Shown: positions 26,433-34,666, numbered from the stretch's first letter. The stretch: DNA of 64,000 nucleotides from Leucobacter sp. Psy1 (GCF_020096995.1 NZ_CP083692.1:930001-994000), one strand, 5' to 3'. The notes: a model not told the origin generated them from the sequence alone. Numbers and translations are program-made.

Positions 26433-27650
26433 ATGCGGCTATTTCCGGACCCTACTCCCGTAATTCCGGTTGCGGGTCTTGCGCTGATCACCGCGGTGGC
26501 AGTGATCCTGTCGGGGTCCGGGGCGGCTCCAGCAGTGGCCGAGCCGGCCGATGCGGTCGCGTCAGAAGCTGTGGAGACGATGCCGGTCGAGGCGGAGTCG
26601 GCTCGGCTCGTCGTGGACAACGTCACCTCTGGGGCACCGATCCCGTTCTCGATGCCGGGGGACACCGGCATTGCGACCCCGGCCACCACGGGTGCTCCGA
26701 TTGTTGCCCCGACGGCTCGTCAGGACGGGGAAGTCGCAATCGGGCTTCCCGGTGACGCCGCAATCGGTGAGCGTGTACACGGCGGTGCGGTTCGCTACTC
26801 GGATCCGGATCTCGCGACCGAGTTCACCATCCAGAGCGCCGATGTTCCCGGAGTGCCCGAGATCGCCGGTGGGGTGCGGACGCTTATCTCAGTGCTCGAC
26901 GAAAGCGCTCCAGGGCAGTATGCGTTCGACGTGGGCTTGCCCGCAGGAGTTCACCTGGAGGCCCAGCCCGACGGGTCGGTGTCAGCCGTCGATCAGGCCG
27001 GCGGTCTGCACGGTACCTTCGCCCCGCCGTGGGCTGTCGACGCGAACGGCACACCGATCTCGACGCGCTATGAGGTGCGCTGCGACACTCTCGTGCAGCA
27101 CATCTCGCACGAGGGTGCGACCTACCCCGTGATCGCAGATCCGGTGTGGTTCGTGCCGGTACTCGTGATCGGTGCCCGTGTCGCGGCGCAGGTGGTAGTG
27201 AAGGCGGCGACGAAGCGTGCCGCACAGCAACTGGCGAAGAAAGCGGCGGTGCAACAAGGGTGGGCGAGATCCGTCACGAAGGTGAAAAAAGTCAGCTCGC
27301 CGTCCCAGGCTCGGGGGCGGAGCCACACCCAGAGCAACCTCCGCCATAACCTGAAGGTGCGAACCCATAAGAATCCGAAAGGATGTCAGGCGCACCACAC
27401 GATGCCGGTGAAGTTCGCATCTCAGTTCGCGAGAGTGCGTGGCTTGAATATCAATGATCCGAAGTACGCGTTGTGGTGGAATTCGACCAAGGGGCTGCGA
27501 AACAACCATCAGTCGCTTGCGCGGCTCTACAACTCGGATTGGGACAGATTCTTCAAGCAGTTCTCACCTCGTCGTCCACCGACGAAACAGCAGATACTTG
27601 CGAAACGATCGCAGCTGGTCAAGAAATATGCGGCGTTCTATCGTTGCTAG
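26433..27650 (+). CDS. Secreted polymorphic toxin-like protein with C-terminal HH-type nuclease-like domain
   Basis: A 405-residue exported protein. Residues 1-36 form a signal peptide (hydrophobic 'VAGLALITAVAVIL', likely cut after 'APAVA'). Residues 40-240 are a beta-rich secreted module ending 'HISHEGATYPVIADPVWF', an arrangement I recall ahead of varied toxin tips in actinobacteria. A hydrophobic and then strongly basic linker ('KAATKRAAQQLAKKAAVQQG') leads to the last 89 residues: 'GCQAHHTMPVKFASQF' (His321/His322), 'GLNINDPKYALWW', and His359 in 'NNHQSLARLYNSDWDRFF'. This resembles AHH/HNH-type nuclease toxins. ATG 26433 follows GAGGA. A partner gene lies 22 bp downstream. The nuclease activity is inferred. 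Confidence 0.72.
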   Translation: MRLFPDPTPVIPVAGLALITAVAVILSGSGAAPAVAEPADAVASEAVETMPVEAESARLVVDNVTSGAPIPFSMPGDTGIATPATTGAPIVAPTARQDGEVAIGLPGDAAIGERVHGGAVRYSDPDLATEFTIQSADVPGVPEIAGGVRTLISVLDESAPGQYAFDVGLPAGVHLEAQPDGSVSAVDQAGGLHGTFAPPWAVDANGTPISTRYEVRCDTLVQHISHEGATYPVIADPVWFVPVLVIGARVAAQVVVKAATKRAAQQLAKKAAVQQGWARSVTKVKKVSSPSQARGRSHTQSNLRHNLKVRTHKNPKGCQAHHTMPVKFASQFARVRGLNINDPKYALWWNSTKGLRNNHQSLARLYNSDWDRFFKQFSPRRPPTKQQILAKRSQLVKKYAAFYRC

Positions 27651-27672
27651 ACAACCGAGGGGGTGGAACAAC

Positions 27673-28182
27673 GTGGGTGAGCGTATTGGCATTCGGGGCA
27701 AATGGGCTCAGCGGGATCTCTGGGCTGCCATGGAATGGGAGGGGCAAGGCACTACTGACGGGGACGTTCTTCCTGACGGAACAGACCCCAGTGGAGTGGT
27801 TGCGACTTACGGTCCCGAGGCTGTGCCGTTTCCGATCTGGTATCGGCAGTCGCAATACTCTCGGAATCAACGTCAGGGTGACATCCTGTGGGCGTGCGGT
27901 CTCGCCAACAAGCTCGTTTCTCGGCGGTTCGCTGATCGAGTGTTCGAGTTGGGAGTGACCGGATGCCGCACCTATGAGGTTGAACTTTATGATCGCCGCA
28001 TGCGTCCCATCGAAGGCTATGTGGGCTTCGTTGAGGATCCCTCTGGTGAGGGAGAGCTCGCAATGGAGGCACGCGACTGGCCCACCACCTCTATGGTGTG
28101 TTCTCGTCGGGTGCTTGACGGACTTCTCGAGGTGGGCATCGATCAATTCGAGATCGACTACAGCCTGGAACCTCTCTTCTGA
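27673..28182 (+). CDS. Probable immunity protein for the upstream toxin
   Basis: A 169-residue soluble, acidic protein with no signal peptide and no family I recognise. It opens 'VGERIGIRGKWAQRDLWAAM', then 'EWEGQGTTDGDVLPDGTDPS', a central 'QGDILWACGLANKLVSRRFA' helix, and ends with the acidic 'VGIDQFEIDYSLEPLF'. GTG 27673 has a G-rich ribosome-binding site in GAGGGGG. Its position 22 bp after a secreted basic nuclease-like toxin, its size and its charge are what an immunity gene shows. Nothing in the sequence proves it; an unrelated cytoplasmic protein is possible. Confidence 0.55.
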   Translation: MGERIGIRGKWAQRDLWAAMEWEGQGTTDGDVLPDGTDPSGVVATYGPEAVPFPIWYRQSQYSRNQRQGDILWACGLANKLVSRRFADRVFELGVTGCRTYEVELYDRRMRPIEGYVGFVEDPSGEGELAMEARDWPTTSMVCSRRVLDGLLEVGIDQFEIDYSLEPLF

Positions 28183-28192
28183 ATCATCGACA

Positions 28193-28207
28193 GCGAACTG
28201 AGTTCGC
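28193..28207 (+). terminator. Short hairpin after the immunity-like gene
   Basis: A 6-bp stem GCGAAC/GTTCGC with a 3-nt loop lies 10 bp after the stop codon. It has no T-run and is weak, but it separates the toxin pair from the convergent DedA-like gene. Confidence 0.3.
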
Positions 28208-28254
28208 GGAAGCCGTGCTTTCGAAGGGACCGTGGAGCACGATCCGAGGAGTCG

Positions 28255-28923
28255 CTAACCCCGCGACGCCCGCTTCAGTCTGCGGTACGCGAAGATCGTC
28301 ATGGTGATGACCACGATCCAAGCGATCACGACGACGGCGCCCATGGCCACCGACGGGGAGGCCACGAAAGCGCCGACGGCGACGAGCGACACCTGGCCGG
28401 GCACGGTCGACAGTCCGCTGCCCACGAGGAAGTCGCGCTGGGAGATTCCGAACGCCCCGCTTCCGTAGTTCACTGGCCAGTAGGGGAGGCCAGGCATGAG
28501 GCGGAGCAGGTAGACCGACTCCACTCCGGCGTGTGTGAGACGTTCTTCCACGGTTCGAGCGTGACGCCCGAGGAGCTTCGTCACGGTCTGCTTTCCGAGA
28601 GCGCGGGCAAGCCAGTAGGCGACCCAGCTGCCGACCAGCGCGCCGATGACGGACAGAATGGCGCCTTCGACGACGCCGAAGAGCACGCCACCGGTGACCG
28701 CCATGATGGTCACTGGAATCGGAGTGACCGCGACGACTGCATAGAGCAGAGTAAATGCGATCCAGGCGGCGCCGCCCCAGCCGTCGAGCAGCTGCTGCAG
28801 CTCGGCGAGCGAGGGCAGACGCACGTGGAAGGCGAGCCACAGCATCGCGAGCAGAACGATGCCCAGCAGCACATTGCGCAGCAACGCACCCCAGTCCGTG
28901 CTGTGGTCGGAAGTGTTGCTCAC
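28255..28923 (-). CDS. TVP38/TMEM64 family (VTT/DedA-like) membrane protein
   Basis: A 222-residue, five- to six-helix protein. The VTT domain shows 'TPIPVTIMAVTGGVLFGVVE' followed by 'GSWVAYWLARALGK', and later 'RLMPGLPYWPVNYGSGAFGI', the two re-entrant-loop elements of the family. Members scramble or flip phospholipids or undecaprenyl phosphate. It starts on GTG at 28923 and is divergent from the MFS gene across 68 bp. Confidence 0.87.
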   Translation of the reverse strand: MSNTSDHSTDWGALLRNVLLGIVLLAMLWLAFHVRLPSLAELQQLLDGWGGAAWIAFTLLYAVVAVTPIPVTIMAVTGGVLFGVVEGAILSVIGALVGSWVAYWLARALGKQTVTKLLGRHARTVEERLTHAGVESVYLLRLMPGLPYWPVNYGSGAFGISQRDFLVGSGLSTVPGQVSLVAVGAFVASPSVAMGAVVVIAWIVVITMTIFAYRRLKRASRG

Positions 28924-28971
28924 TGCCCCATTCTAGGAGCTGTCGACCGAGGCCTTGACCCCGACGCGACG

Positions 28972-28995
28972 TCATGGTTTGCACTGGAACCATGA
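28972..28995 (+). promoter_or_regulatory. Perfect dyad over the start codon of the MFS-MerR operon
   Basis: Perfect 8-bp arms TCATGGTT (28972-28979) and AACCATGA (28988-28995) have an 8-bp spacer. The right arm includes the ATG of the MFS gene. TTGACC at 28955-28960 could be a -35, placing a -10-like TGCACT about 19 bp on, the long spacing that MerR regulators use, with the transcript starting at or near the ATG. The MerR protein of this operon is the obvious candidate binder. Confidence 0.55.
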
Positions 28996-30215
28996 CGCGC
29001 ATCGTGCTCCCGTACCTGATCTCATTCGCCACATCGCTCCTCGGCAACTCGGTTACCGCGATCGCGCTGCCGTTGCTCGTGCTCTTCACGACCGGCAGCC
29101 CGCTCGGGGCGGGTGTCGTCGCGATCGCCGCGGCAGTGCCCGCCGCACTGGCGGGGATCCTGATGGGGTCGCTCGTCGATCGCATCAACCGTCGGACGGC
29201 GGCCATCCTCTCCGACGTGATCTCCGCCGTCGCGCTCCTGATCCTGCCCGTCGTCGACCTCACCGTCGGTCTCGATCTGGGGTGGTTCGTGGCGGTCGCG
29301 ATCATCGGATCGTTCGGTGACGTTCCCGGCATCACCGCACGGGAGGCGATGCTGCCCGCGATCGCGACCGCATCGGGTGTCGACCCCGCGCGGCTCATCG
29401 GGATCCGCGAGGCGCTCTCAGGGGTCATGCTGCTCATCGGGCCGGCCGTTGCCGGCGTGCTCGTCGCGACCCTCGAGCCGGTCACGGTGCTCTGGGTCAC
29501 CGCGGGCACTGCAGCGCTTGCCGCGGGCGTCACCCTCCTGGTTCCGCGGTCGGCAACGACGCAGGTGCGTGCGGTCGAAGCAGGCTCGAGTGTTGGCGCG
29601 CGGCATTTCAGTCCGAAGTCCCTGCTCTACGGAGTCCGGCAGTTGTTCCACACCCCGGTGCTGAGATCCTTGGTGATGCTCGCGACCGTGCTCGCCGTGG
29701 TGCTCGCCGCCACTCAGGGCATCGTGATCCCCGTGCACTTCGCCTTTCAGGGCGAACCCGGATACGTCGGGTTCGTGCTCAGTTCCCTCGCCGCCGGACT
29801 CCTGGTCGGTGGCGGCACGTTTGCGATCTTCGGACCGCGCGTGAGGAGGCGGACGTGGTTCGCGGCTGGCCTCGTGCTGCTCGGGCTCGGTTTCATCGGG
29901 ATCAGCATGCTCGGGCCGGTGTGGTCGGTGTTCGCCGCCGCCGCGCTCGCGGGCCTCGGTGGCGGGTGCCTGAACGCCGTGGTCGGTCTCGCGTTCGTCG
30001 AGCAGGTCGCCGAAACGGAGCGCGGGCGACTGCTCGGCGCTCAGAACGCGATCATCACCCTGGCGCCCGCGCTGGGTATCGGCGGAGCCGCCACGATCAT
30101 CGAGTTCGGCACGACTCAGCTCGCCGCAGGGCTGCTCGCCGGGATCTGGATCCTGGCGGCCGTCATCGCGCTCATCGTGCCGAGCCTCCGTCGCATCGGC
30201 GAGAATGGGTGCTGA
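28992..30215 (+). CDS. MFS transporter (putative drug efflux)
   Basis: A 407-residue, twelve-helix major facilitator. The N-terminus 'LPYLISFATSLLGNSVTAIA' and the cytoplasmic loop 'MGSLVDRINRRTAAILSDVI' (the GxLaDrxxRr motif of MFS loop 2-3) are typical of macrolide/multidrug exporters of the MefA type. ATG 28992 lies inside a dyad, suggesting a leaderless message. The stop overlaps the MerR start (TGATG). Being cotranscribed with a MerR regulator fits inducible efflux; the substrate is unknown. Confidence 0.85.
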   Translation: MTRIVLPYLISFATSLLGNSVTAIALPLLVLFTTGSPLGAGVVAIAAAVPAALAGILMGSLVDRINRRTAAILSDVISAVALLILPVVDLTVGLDLGWFVAVAIIGSFGDVPGITAREAMLPAIATASGVDPARLIGIREALSGVMLLIGPAVAGVLVATLEPVTVLWVTAGTAALAAGVTLLVPRSATTQVRAVEAGSSVGARHFSPKSLLYGVRQLFHTPVLRSLVMLATVLAVVLAATQGIVIPVHFAFQGEPGYVGFVLSSLAAGLLVGGGTFAIFGPRVRRRTWFAAGLVLLGLGFIGISMLGPVWSVFAAAALAGLGGGCLNAVVGLAFVEQVAETERGRLLGAQNAIITLAPALGIGGAATIIEFGTTQLAAGLLAGIWILAAVIALIVPSLRRIGENGC

Positions 30216-30901
30216 TGCGCATCGGAGAGCTCGCGGACCTGGCCGGCGTCACCGTCAGGACCATCCGCCACTACCACCAGCTCGGGGTCCTCCCCGAGGC
30301 CGAGAGGCTGGCGAACGGATACCGCGATTACTCCGTCGACCACCTCGTCATGCTGATCCGGATCCGCCAGCTCGTACGTGCCGGCTTCTCGGTGACCCAG
30401 GCGGGGAAGCTCCTCGCTGCTGCTCCAGACGACGCAGCCGACACCGCGCTCGACGCGGTGGACGCGGCGCTGCGGCAGCAGATCGCCGAGCTGCAAGAGC
30501 AGCGGCGCCGGCTCTCGGTCTTTCGGTCGGCACCTCACCCGGGTCTCTCGAAGCTCGCTGCTGCGCTGGTGACCTCGCCGCAGGATATCCCGCTCTCCAC
30601 GATCTTCGCTCAGCTCTATGCGGATGAAGAGCAGGGGGACCGCCTCGCCGAGGTGCTGCAGGGGCCCGAGGTCAAGCGATCGATCGAGCGGACGCAGCGC
30701 GATTTTGCAGCCGTCGACGATGCGACGCCGGACGAGGTGCTCGAGACCCTCGCTACGGAGCTGGAGCGGCTTTCGGGTGTGCTCAACGCCGATCTCCCCG
30801 ATATCGGGCCGGAACGCGGGAGACTGCTCATGGGGCTTGCCGAACGAGGCCTGAACGACCGACAGCGTCAGTTCCTGCGCCGGATCTCGTTCGAACGGTA
30901 G
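30215..30901 (+). CDS. MerR-family transcriptional regulator
   Basis: A 228-residue regulator. The MerR winged helix fills residues 1-70: 'MRIGELADLAGVTVRTIRHY', 'LPEAERLANGYRDYSVDHL'. A coiled coil follows ('DAVDAALRQQIAELQEQRRR'), then a C-terminal domain of about 110 residues that may bind a ligand. No metal-binding cysteines are present, so it is of the drug-sensing class rather than the metal-sensing class. The ATG overlaps the MFS stop, so it is translationally coupled and probably autoregulatory. Confidence 0.9.
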   Translation: MRIGELADLAGVTVRTIRHYHQLGVLPEAERLANGYRDYSVDHLVMLIRIRQLVRAGFSVTQAGKLLAAAPDDAADTALDAVDAALRQQIAELQEQRRRLSVFRSAPHPGLSKLAAALVTSPQDIPLSTIFAQLYADEEQGDRLAEVLQGPEVKRSIERTQRDFAAVDDATPDEVLETLATELERLSGVLNADLPDIGPERGRLLMGLAERGLNDRQRQFLRRISFER

Positions 30902-30911
30902 CCTGGCCGGC

Positions 30912-31580
30912 ATGGAGCAGCAGCACACACCCCACGCCATCGTGACCGGAGCCACCAGCGGGATCGGCCGGGCCGTGACCGACCTGTTGGTCGAGCACGG
31001 GTGGACCGTGACAGCCGTCGGTCGTGACGAGGATCGCCTCGCCGCCGTCGCGGCCGCACCGCAGGTGACCCCGGTCGCGTTCGACCTGGAGACCGGCGAA
31101 CCGGCCGAAATTGTGCCCGACCAGGTCGACGCCGTCGTGCACGCCGCGGGACTCCTGCCGACCGCGTCGATCGAAGAGGTCACCGATGAGGAGTGGGATC
31201 GGGTCTTCGCAGTGAACGTCACTGCGGCGATGCGCATCGCACGCGCGACACTGCCGGCGCTGCGCGCTTCGCGCGGCACGATCGTGTTCCTCAACTCGGG
31301 CGCCGGAGTGTTCAGCCGGCCGAAGAACACCGTCTACGCTGCCACGAAGCACGCGCTGCACGGTCTGGCCAACGGGCTGCGCGCCGACGTCGAGCACGAC
31401 GGGGTGCGCGTCACCTCGATCTACCCGGGCCCGACCGACACTCCGATGCTCTCCAACGAGGACCGCACTCCGCTCGTGCGGCCGGAGACCGTGGCGCGCG
31501 CCGTCGTCGATGCGATCCTCGCGAGCGAAGACACGCAGCTCACCGATATCTACGTGCGGCCCCGGGCTGAGCTGAGCTGA
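30912..31580 (+). CDS. Short-chain dehydrogenase/reductase
   Basis: A 222-residue classical SDR. The cofactor motif TGxxxGxG is 'VTGATSGIGRAV' near the N-terminus. 'VHAAGLLP' stands for the NNAG region, and catalytic Tyr/Lys are in 'VYAATKHAL', preceded by 'FLNSGAG'. 'IYPGPTDTPML' follows as usual. The substrate is unknown. It lies 10 bp after merR and is probably the last gene of the MFS-MerR-SDR operon, so perhaps it modifies the exported compound. Confidence 0.9.
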   Translation: MEQQHTPHAIVTGATSGIGRAVTDLLVEHGWTVTAVGRDEDRLAAVAAAPQVTPVAFDLETGEPAEIVPDQVDAVVHAAGLLPTASIEEVTDEEWDRVFAVNVTAAMRIARATLPALRASRGTIVFLNSGAGVFSRPKNTVYAATKHALHGLANGLRADVEHDGVRVTSIYPGPTDTPMLSNEDRTPLVRPETVARAVVDAILASEDTQLTDIYVRPRAELS

Positions 31581-31619
31581 GTCGATTCGGATCGTGGGGC
31601 AATCAGCGTCGTCGGACGA

Positions 31620-32639
31620 TCAGCGCCGTCGGAGTGCGGCGTCGAGGAGCGCTGGCGGGGTGTCGTTCTTCTCGTCCGGAGCGAGATCGATGCCGGGAAC
31701 GACGACCTCATCGATGGCGTTCAGGAGGTCGGGTGTCAGCGTCGTGTCCGCCGCCGCGAGTTGCGTTTCGAGGTGCTGCAGCGTGCGGGGACCGATGAGG
31801 GCAGCGGTCACGGCGCGGTGTGCGGTGACGAATCCCAAGGCGAGCTGGATGAGGGTGAGGCCCGCGTCGGCGGCGATGACGGAGAGTCGTTCAACCGCAT
31901 CGAGTTTCGCACGATTCGCGGGAATCGACAGATCGAATCTGGTCCGCATGAATCCGGACCGGTGCGTGGTGACCTCGCGATCTGCGCGCACGGCACCGGA
32001 GAGCCAGCCCGAGGCGAGCGGGCTCCAGGCGAGGACGCCGAGTCCGTAGGTCTCGGTCACGGGCAGGACATCTCGCTCGATTCCGCGCTGCAGGATCGAG
32101 TAGTTCGCCTGTTCTGTGGTGTACCGCCGGAGCTGGTGGTCACGAGCCGCCCATTGGGCTTCGACGATGCGGTATGCCGGGAACGTTGAGCTGCCGAACG
32201 CGAGAATCTTGCCCGAACTCTGCAGGTCGGTGAGCGCGGCGAGCGTTTCCTCGTCGCTCGTGCGCGGATCCCAGCGGTGCACCTGGAATAGGTCGATCCG
32301 GTCAGTGCGAAGCCGGCGCAGACTGTCTTCGACGGCAGTGACGAGCCAGCGTCGGGAGCTGCCACTGCGTCGACGGTCGTCACCCATCGGGAGACCGGCC
32401 TTGGTGGCGAGTACGACGTCATCCCTTCTGCCGACGAGTGCCGCACCGAGCAGCTCCTCGGACTCGCCTGCGCTGTAGACGTCGGCGGTGTCGACGAGTG
32501 TCACGCCCGCGTCGAGCGCGGTGCCGACGATCGTCGCGACGTCGTCTGCGCCGGTGCGCCCGATCGCGCCGAAGTTCATCGCTCCGAGTGCGAGGGCGCT
32601 GATCTGCATTCCAGTGTGGCCGAGTGTGCGGTACTGCAT
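31620..32639 (-). CDS. Aldo/keto reductase
   Basis: A 339-residue NADPH-dependent oxidoreductase. 'YRTLGHTGMQISALALGAMN' opens the barrel. The catalytic tetrad is visible: Asp and Tyr in 'DTADVYSAGESEELLG', Lys in 'LATKAGLPMG' and His in 'LFQVHRWDP'. C-terminal 'LIGPRTLQHLETQLAA' binds the cofactor. ATG 32639 is where the family begins; upstream frame is unsupported. It is divergent from the TetR gene, with two matching palindromes in between, so TetR control is likely. Confidence 0.92.
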   Translation of the reverse strand: MQYRTLGHTGMQISALALGAMNFGAIGRTGADDVATIVGTALDAGVTLVDTADVYSAGESEELLGAALVGRRDDVVLATKAGLPMGDDRRRSGSSRRWLVTAVEDSLRRLRTDRIDLFQVHRWDPRTSDEETLAALTDLQSSGKILAFGSSTFPAYRIVEAQWAARDHQLRRYTTEQANYSILQRGIERDVLPVTETYGLGVLAWSPLASGWLSGAVRADREVTTHRSGFMRTRFDLSIPANRAKLDAVERLSVIAADAGLTLIQLALGFVTAHRAVTAALIGPRTLQHLETQLAAADTTLTPDLLNAIDEVVVPGIDLAPDEKNDTPPALLDAALRRR

Positions 32640-32689
32640 GAGGTGTCCTTTCGTAGTGCGAGTTCCGCGCTGATCTGCCAGAATCGAAG

Positions 32690-32704
32690 CGGAACAATGT
32701 TCCG
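32690..32704. promoter_or_regulatory. TetR-type operator, copy 1
   Basis: CGGAACAATGTTCCG has perfect 7-bp arms around one central base. It lies in the 119-bp divergent region between the aldo/keto reductase and the TetR gene. A second copy lies 26 bp away. Binding by the adjacent TetR protein is inferred. Confidence 0.72.
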
Positions 32705-32714
32705 AATAGACAAT

Positions 32715-32731
32715 ACGGAACACCGTTCCGT
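32715..32731. promoter_or_regulatory. TetR-type operator, copy 2
   Basis: ACGGAACACCGTTCCGT has perfect 7-bp arms around a 3-bp centre and shares CGGAAC...GTTCCG with copy 1. Centres are about 26 bp apart, two and a half helical turns. It ends 27 bp before the TetR ATG. Confidence 0.72.
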
Positions 32732-32758
32732 TTAGCAAGGTGTGGCACGGGAGGTTTG

Positions 32759-33337
32759 ATGTCAGACGGAATGGCTCGCGCGCCACGAGCGGATGCGCAG
32801 CGCAATCAGCGGGCGCTTCTCGCCGCCGCTGCCGAGGTGTTCGTCTCCTCAGGAGTCGACGCGCCCGTCCGAGAGATCGCTCGGCAGGCGGGGGTGGGCG
32901 TCGCGACGATCTATCGCCACTTTCCGAGTCGATCCGAACTCATCGTTGCGGTGTATCGGCATCAGATCGACTTCTGTGCCGCGGCGGGACCCGAGCTCTT
33001 GGGTGCTCGGGAGTCGCCGCACGCGGCGCTCGCCGAGTGGATTGATCTCTTCGTCGATTTTTTGGTCACGAAGCATGGTCTCGCCGGGGCGCTCCACAGT
33101 GACGAAGGGGCATTCTCCGGGTTGCACGGGGAATTCATTGATCGACTCGTCCCTGTTTGCGCGGACCTGCTTCGGGCGGCGCGCGAGGCGGGGGAGGTGC
33201 GCGCCGACATCGGGGCGTATGCACTGATGCGCGGTGTGGGAAACCTCTGCATCGGGGGTGAGGGTGGGGGCGACTACCAGCCCCGTCGTCTCGTTCGACT
33301 GCTCATTCAAGGGTTGCAGTGCGCTGATTCCGACTGA
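32759..33337 (+). CDS. TetR/AcrR-family transcriptional regulator
   Basis: A 192-residue repressor. The N-terminal HTH shows 'LLAAAAEVFVSSGVDAPVRE', 'IARQAGVGVATIYRHFPSRS' and 'ELIVAVYRHQIDF', the canonical TetR DNA-binding domain. The C-terminal ligand domain is unremarkable. ATG 32759 follows GGGAGG. It probably represses itself and the divergent aldo/keto reductase through the two CGGAAC palindromes. Confidence 0.92.
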   Translation: MSDGMARAPRADAQRNQRALLAAAAEVFVSSGVDAPVREIARQAGVGVATIYRHFPSRSELIVAVYRHQIDFCAAAGPELLGARESPHAALAEWIDLFVDFLVTKHGLAGALHSDEGAFSGLHGEFIDRLVPVCADLLRAAREAGEVRADIGAYALMRGVGNLCIGGEGGGDYQPRRLVRLLIQGLQCADSD

Positions 33338-33395
33338 CCCTCGTCGAGTGTCAGCCACGCGAGCTATCCGTCGTCTGACAATCCTCTTCCGCTGG

Positions 33396-33415
33396 TGTCT
33401 GTTGTCTGATAGGTT
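33396..33415 (+). promoter_or_regulatory. Catabolic-cluster motif, copy 1
   Basis: TGTCTGTTGTCTGATAGGTT lies 60 bp before the serine hydrolase ATG. The reverse complement of 39027-39046 upstream of the GntR gene matches it in 19 of 20 positions. A related GTCTGACAAT is at 33373-33382. It is probably a shared promoter/operator bound by the GntR/FCD protein. Confidence 0.65.
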
Positions 33416-33475
33416 CTCTCCAGGTGTCCGGCATGGTGTTCCGGACGAGACTCAAGGGCGAGAGGAGCCGAACCC

Positions 33476-34633
33476 ATGCTCAACGGTGATGCCTCAATGG
33501 CGTTCGATCGGATCGAGGAGCTTGAGCATCTGATCCGGCGCGAGACCGAGCGCGGCACGTATCACGGAGCAGTGCTCAAGGTGGCGCGCCACGGCGAACC
33601 GGTGATCGATCTCGCGATCGGTCACGCAGACGAGGCCGACGCGCGTCCGTTGCACGTGGATGACGTGTTCAGTGTGTTCTCGATCACCAAGGCGCTGATC
33701 AATGTGCTGGTGCTGCGCGCCGTCGAGCTCGGGAGGTTCAGTCTGACGACGCGCATGTCAGAACTCGTTCCCGAGTTCACCGGGGCGCCCCGTGACCGGG
33801 CGACGATCTTCCATTTTCTCACCCACACCACGGGAATGCCCGGTGTCTGGGAGCCCTCGCCCGGCATCGTGCTCGAGGAGCTCGCGGACGCCGTGGACGC
33901 CGTGGTGACGCACGTGCACGGAGCGGTCGAACCCGGTACGCGGTGCGATTACGCGCCGATGGCCAATCATGTGCTCCTCGCCGCTGCACTCGAGCGTACC
34001 GACCCGGCCGGTCGCCAGATACAGGAGATCCTGCTGGAAGATCTCGCCGAACCCCTCGGCATGCGCGACACGTCACTCGGCGTGCGGCCGCACATGCGCG
34101 ATCGGCACGTCGTGCCTGACATGCGCGGGGTGATCCCGATCAAAGCGCCGTCGCGACTCAGCCCAGGTGATCAGGGAATGTACACCGCTGAACGAAATGG
34201 ATCGACCTGGGCGGGCGCAGCCTCGACCGCTGGCGACCTGCAGCGGTTCATGGAGATGCTCCGCGGAAAAGGCACGCTCGACGGAGCGCGCATCCTCTCC
34301 CCGCGCATGGTGGAGTTGGCGACGCGCGTGTGGACAGGGGATATGCCGAACGAGCTCTACCAAACGGTAGCGCTGCGGAACGGGTACGCGGTGCCCCCGG
34401 CTTCACTCGGACTCGGCTTCAACATGCGCGGAGAGGGGATGGTGGTCACGCAGCTCGGCACGCTCACGAGCCCCGGCACCTTCGGCAACTACGGCGCCGG
34501 GAGCGCGCTGATGTGGGTCGATCCGCAGTTGGACCTCTCGTTCGTCTGCCTGACCGCCGGCCTCCTCCCGCAGGCCGAGAACATTGCACGTTTTCAGCGT
34601 ATCTCCGACGTCGTCGTCGGCGCCGCACTCTAG
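33476..34633 (+). CDS. Serine hydrolase of the beta-lactamase/EstB family (first)
   Basis: A 385-residue penicillin-binding-fold hydrolase. The nucleophile motif S-x-x-K is 'FSITKALIN'. The tyrosine motif is near 'CDYAPMANHVL', and a late 'FGNYGAGSALMWVDP' replaces the KTG/HxG box. Members hydrolyse esters, lactones or beta-lactams. There is no signal peptide, so it is cytoplasmic, which argues for a metabolic esterase/lactonase rather than resistance. ATG 33476 follows GAGAGGAG. It is the first gene of a catabolic cluster and is preceded by the shared 20-bp motif. Confidence 0.85.
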   Translation: MLNGDASMAFDRIEELEHLIRRETERGTYHGAVLKVARHGEPVIDLAIGHADEADARPLHVDDVFSVFSITKALINVLVLRAVELGRFSLTTRMSELVPEFTGAPRDRATIFHFLTHTTGMPGVWEPSPGIVLEELADAVDAVVTHVHGAVEPGTRCDYAPMANHVLLAAALERTDPAGRQIQEILLEDLAEPLGMRDTSLGVRPHMRDRHVVPDMRGVIPIKAPSRLSPGDQGMYTAERNGSTWAGAASTAGDLQRFMEMLRGKGTLDGARILSPRMVELATRVWTGDMPNELYQTVALRNGYAVPPASLGLGFNMRGEGMVVTQLGTLTSPGTFGNYGAGSALMWVDPQLDLSFVCLTAGLLPQAENIARFQRISDVVVGAAL

Positions 34634-34666
34634 ATCCCTCATCAATCGTCCTGGAAGGGCACAGCT

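Noticed and set aside
33476-34633. First serine hydrolase as an antibiotic-resistance beta-lactamase
   Set aside because: It has no signal peptide, lacks a clear KTG, and lies in a catabolic cluster; an esterase/lactonase role fits better.
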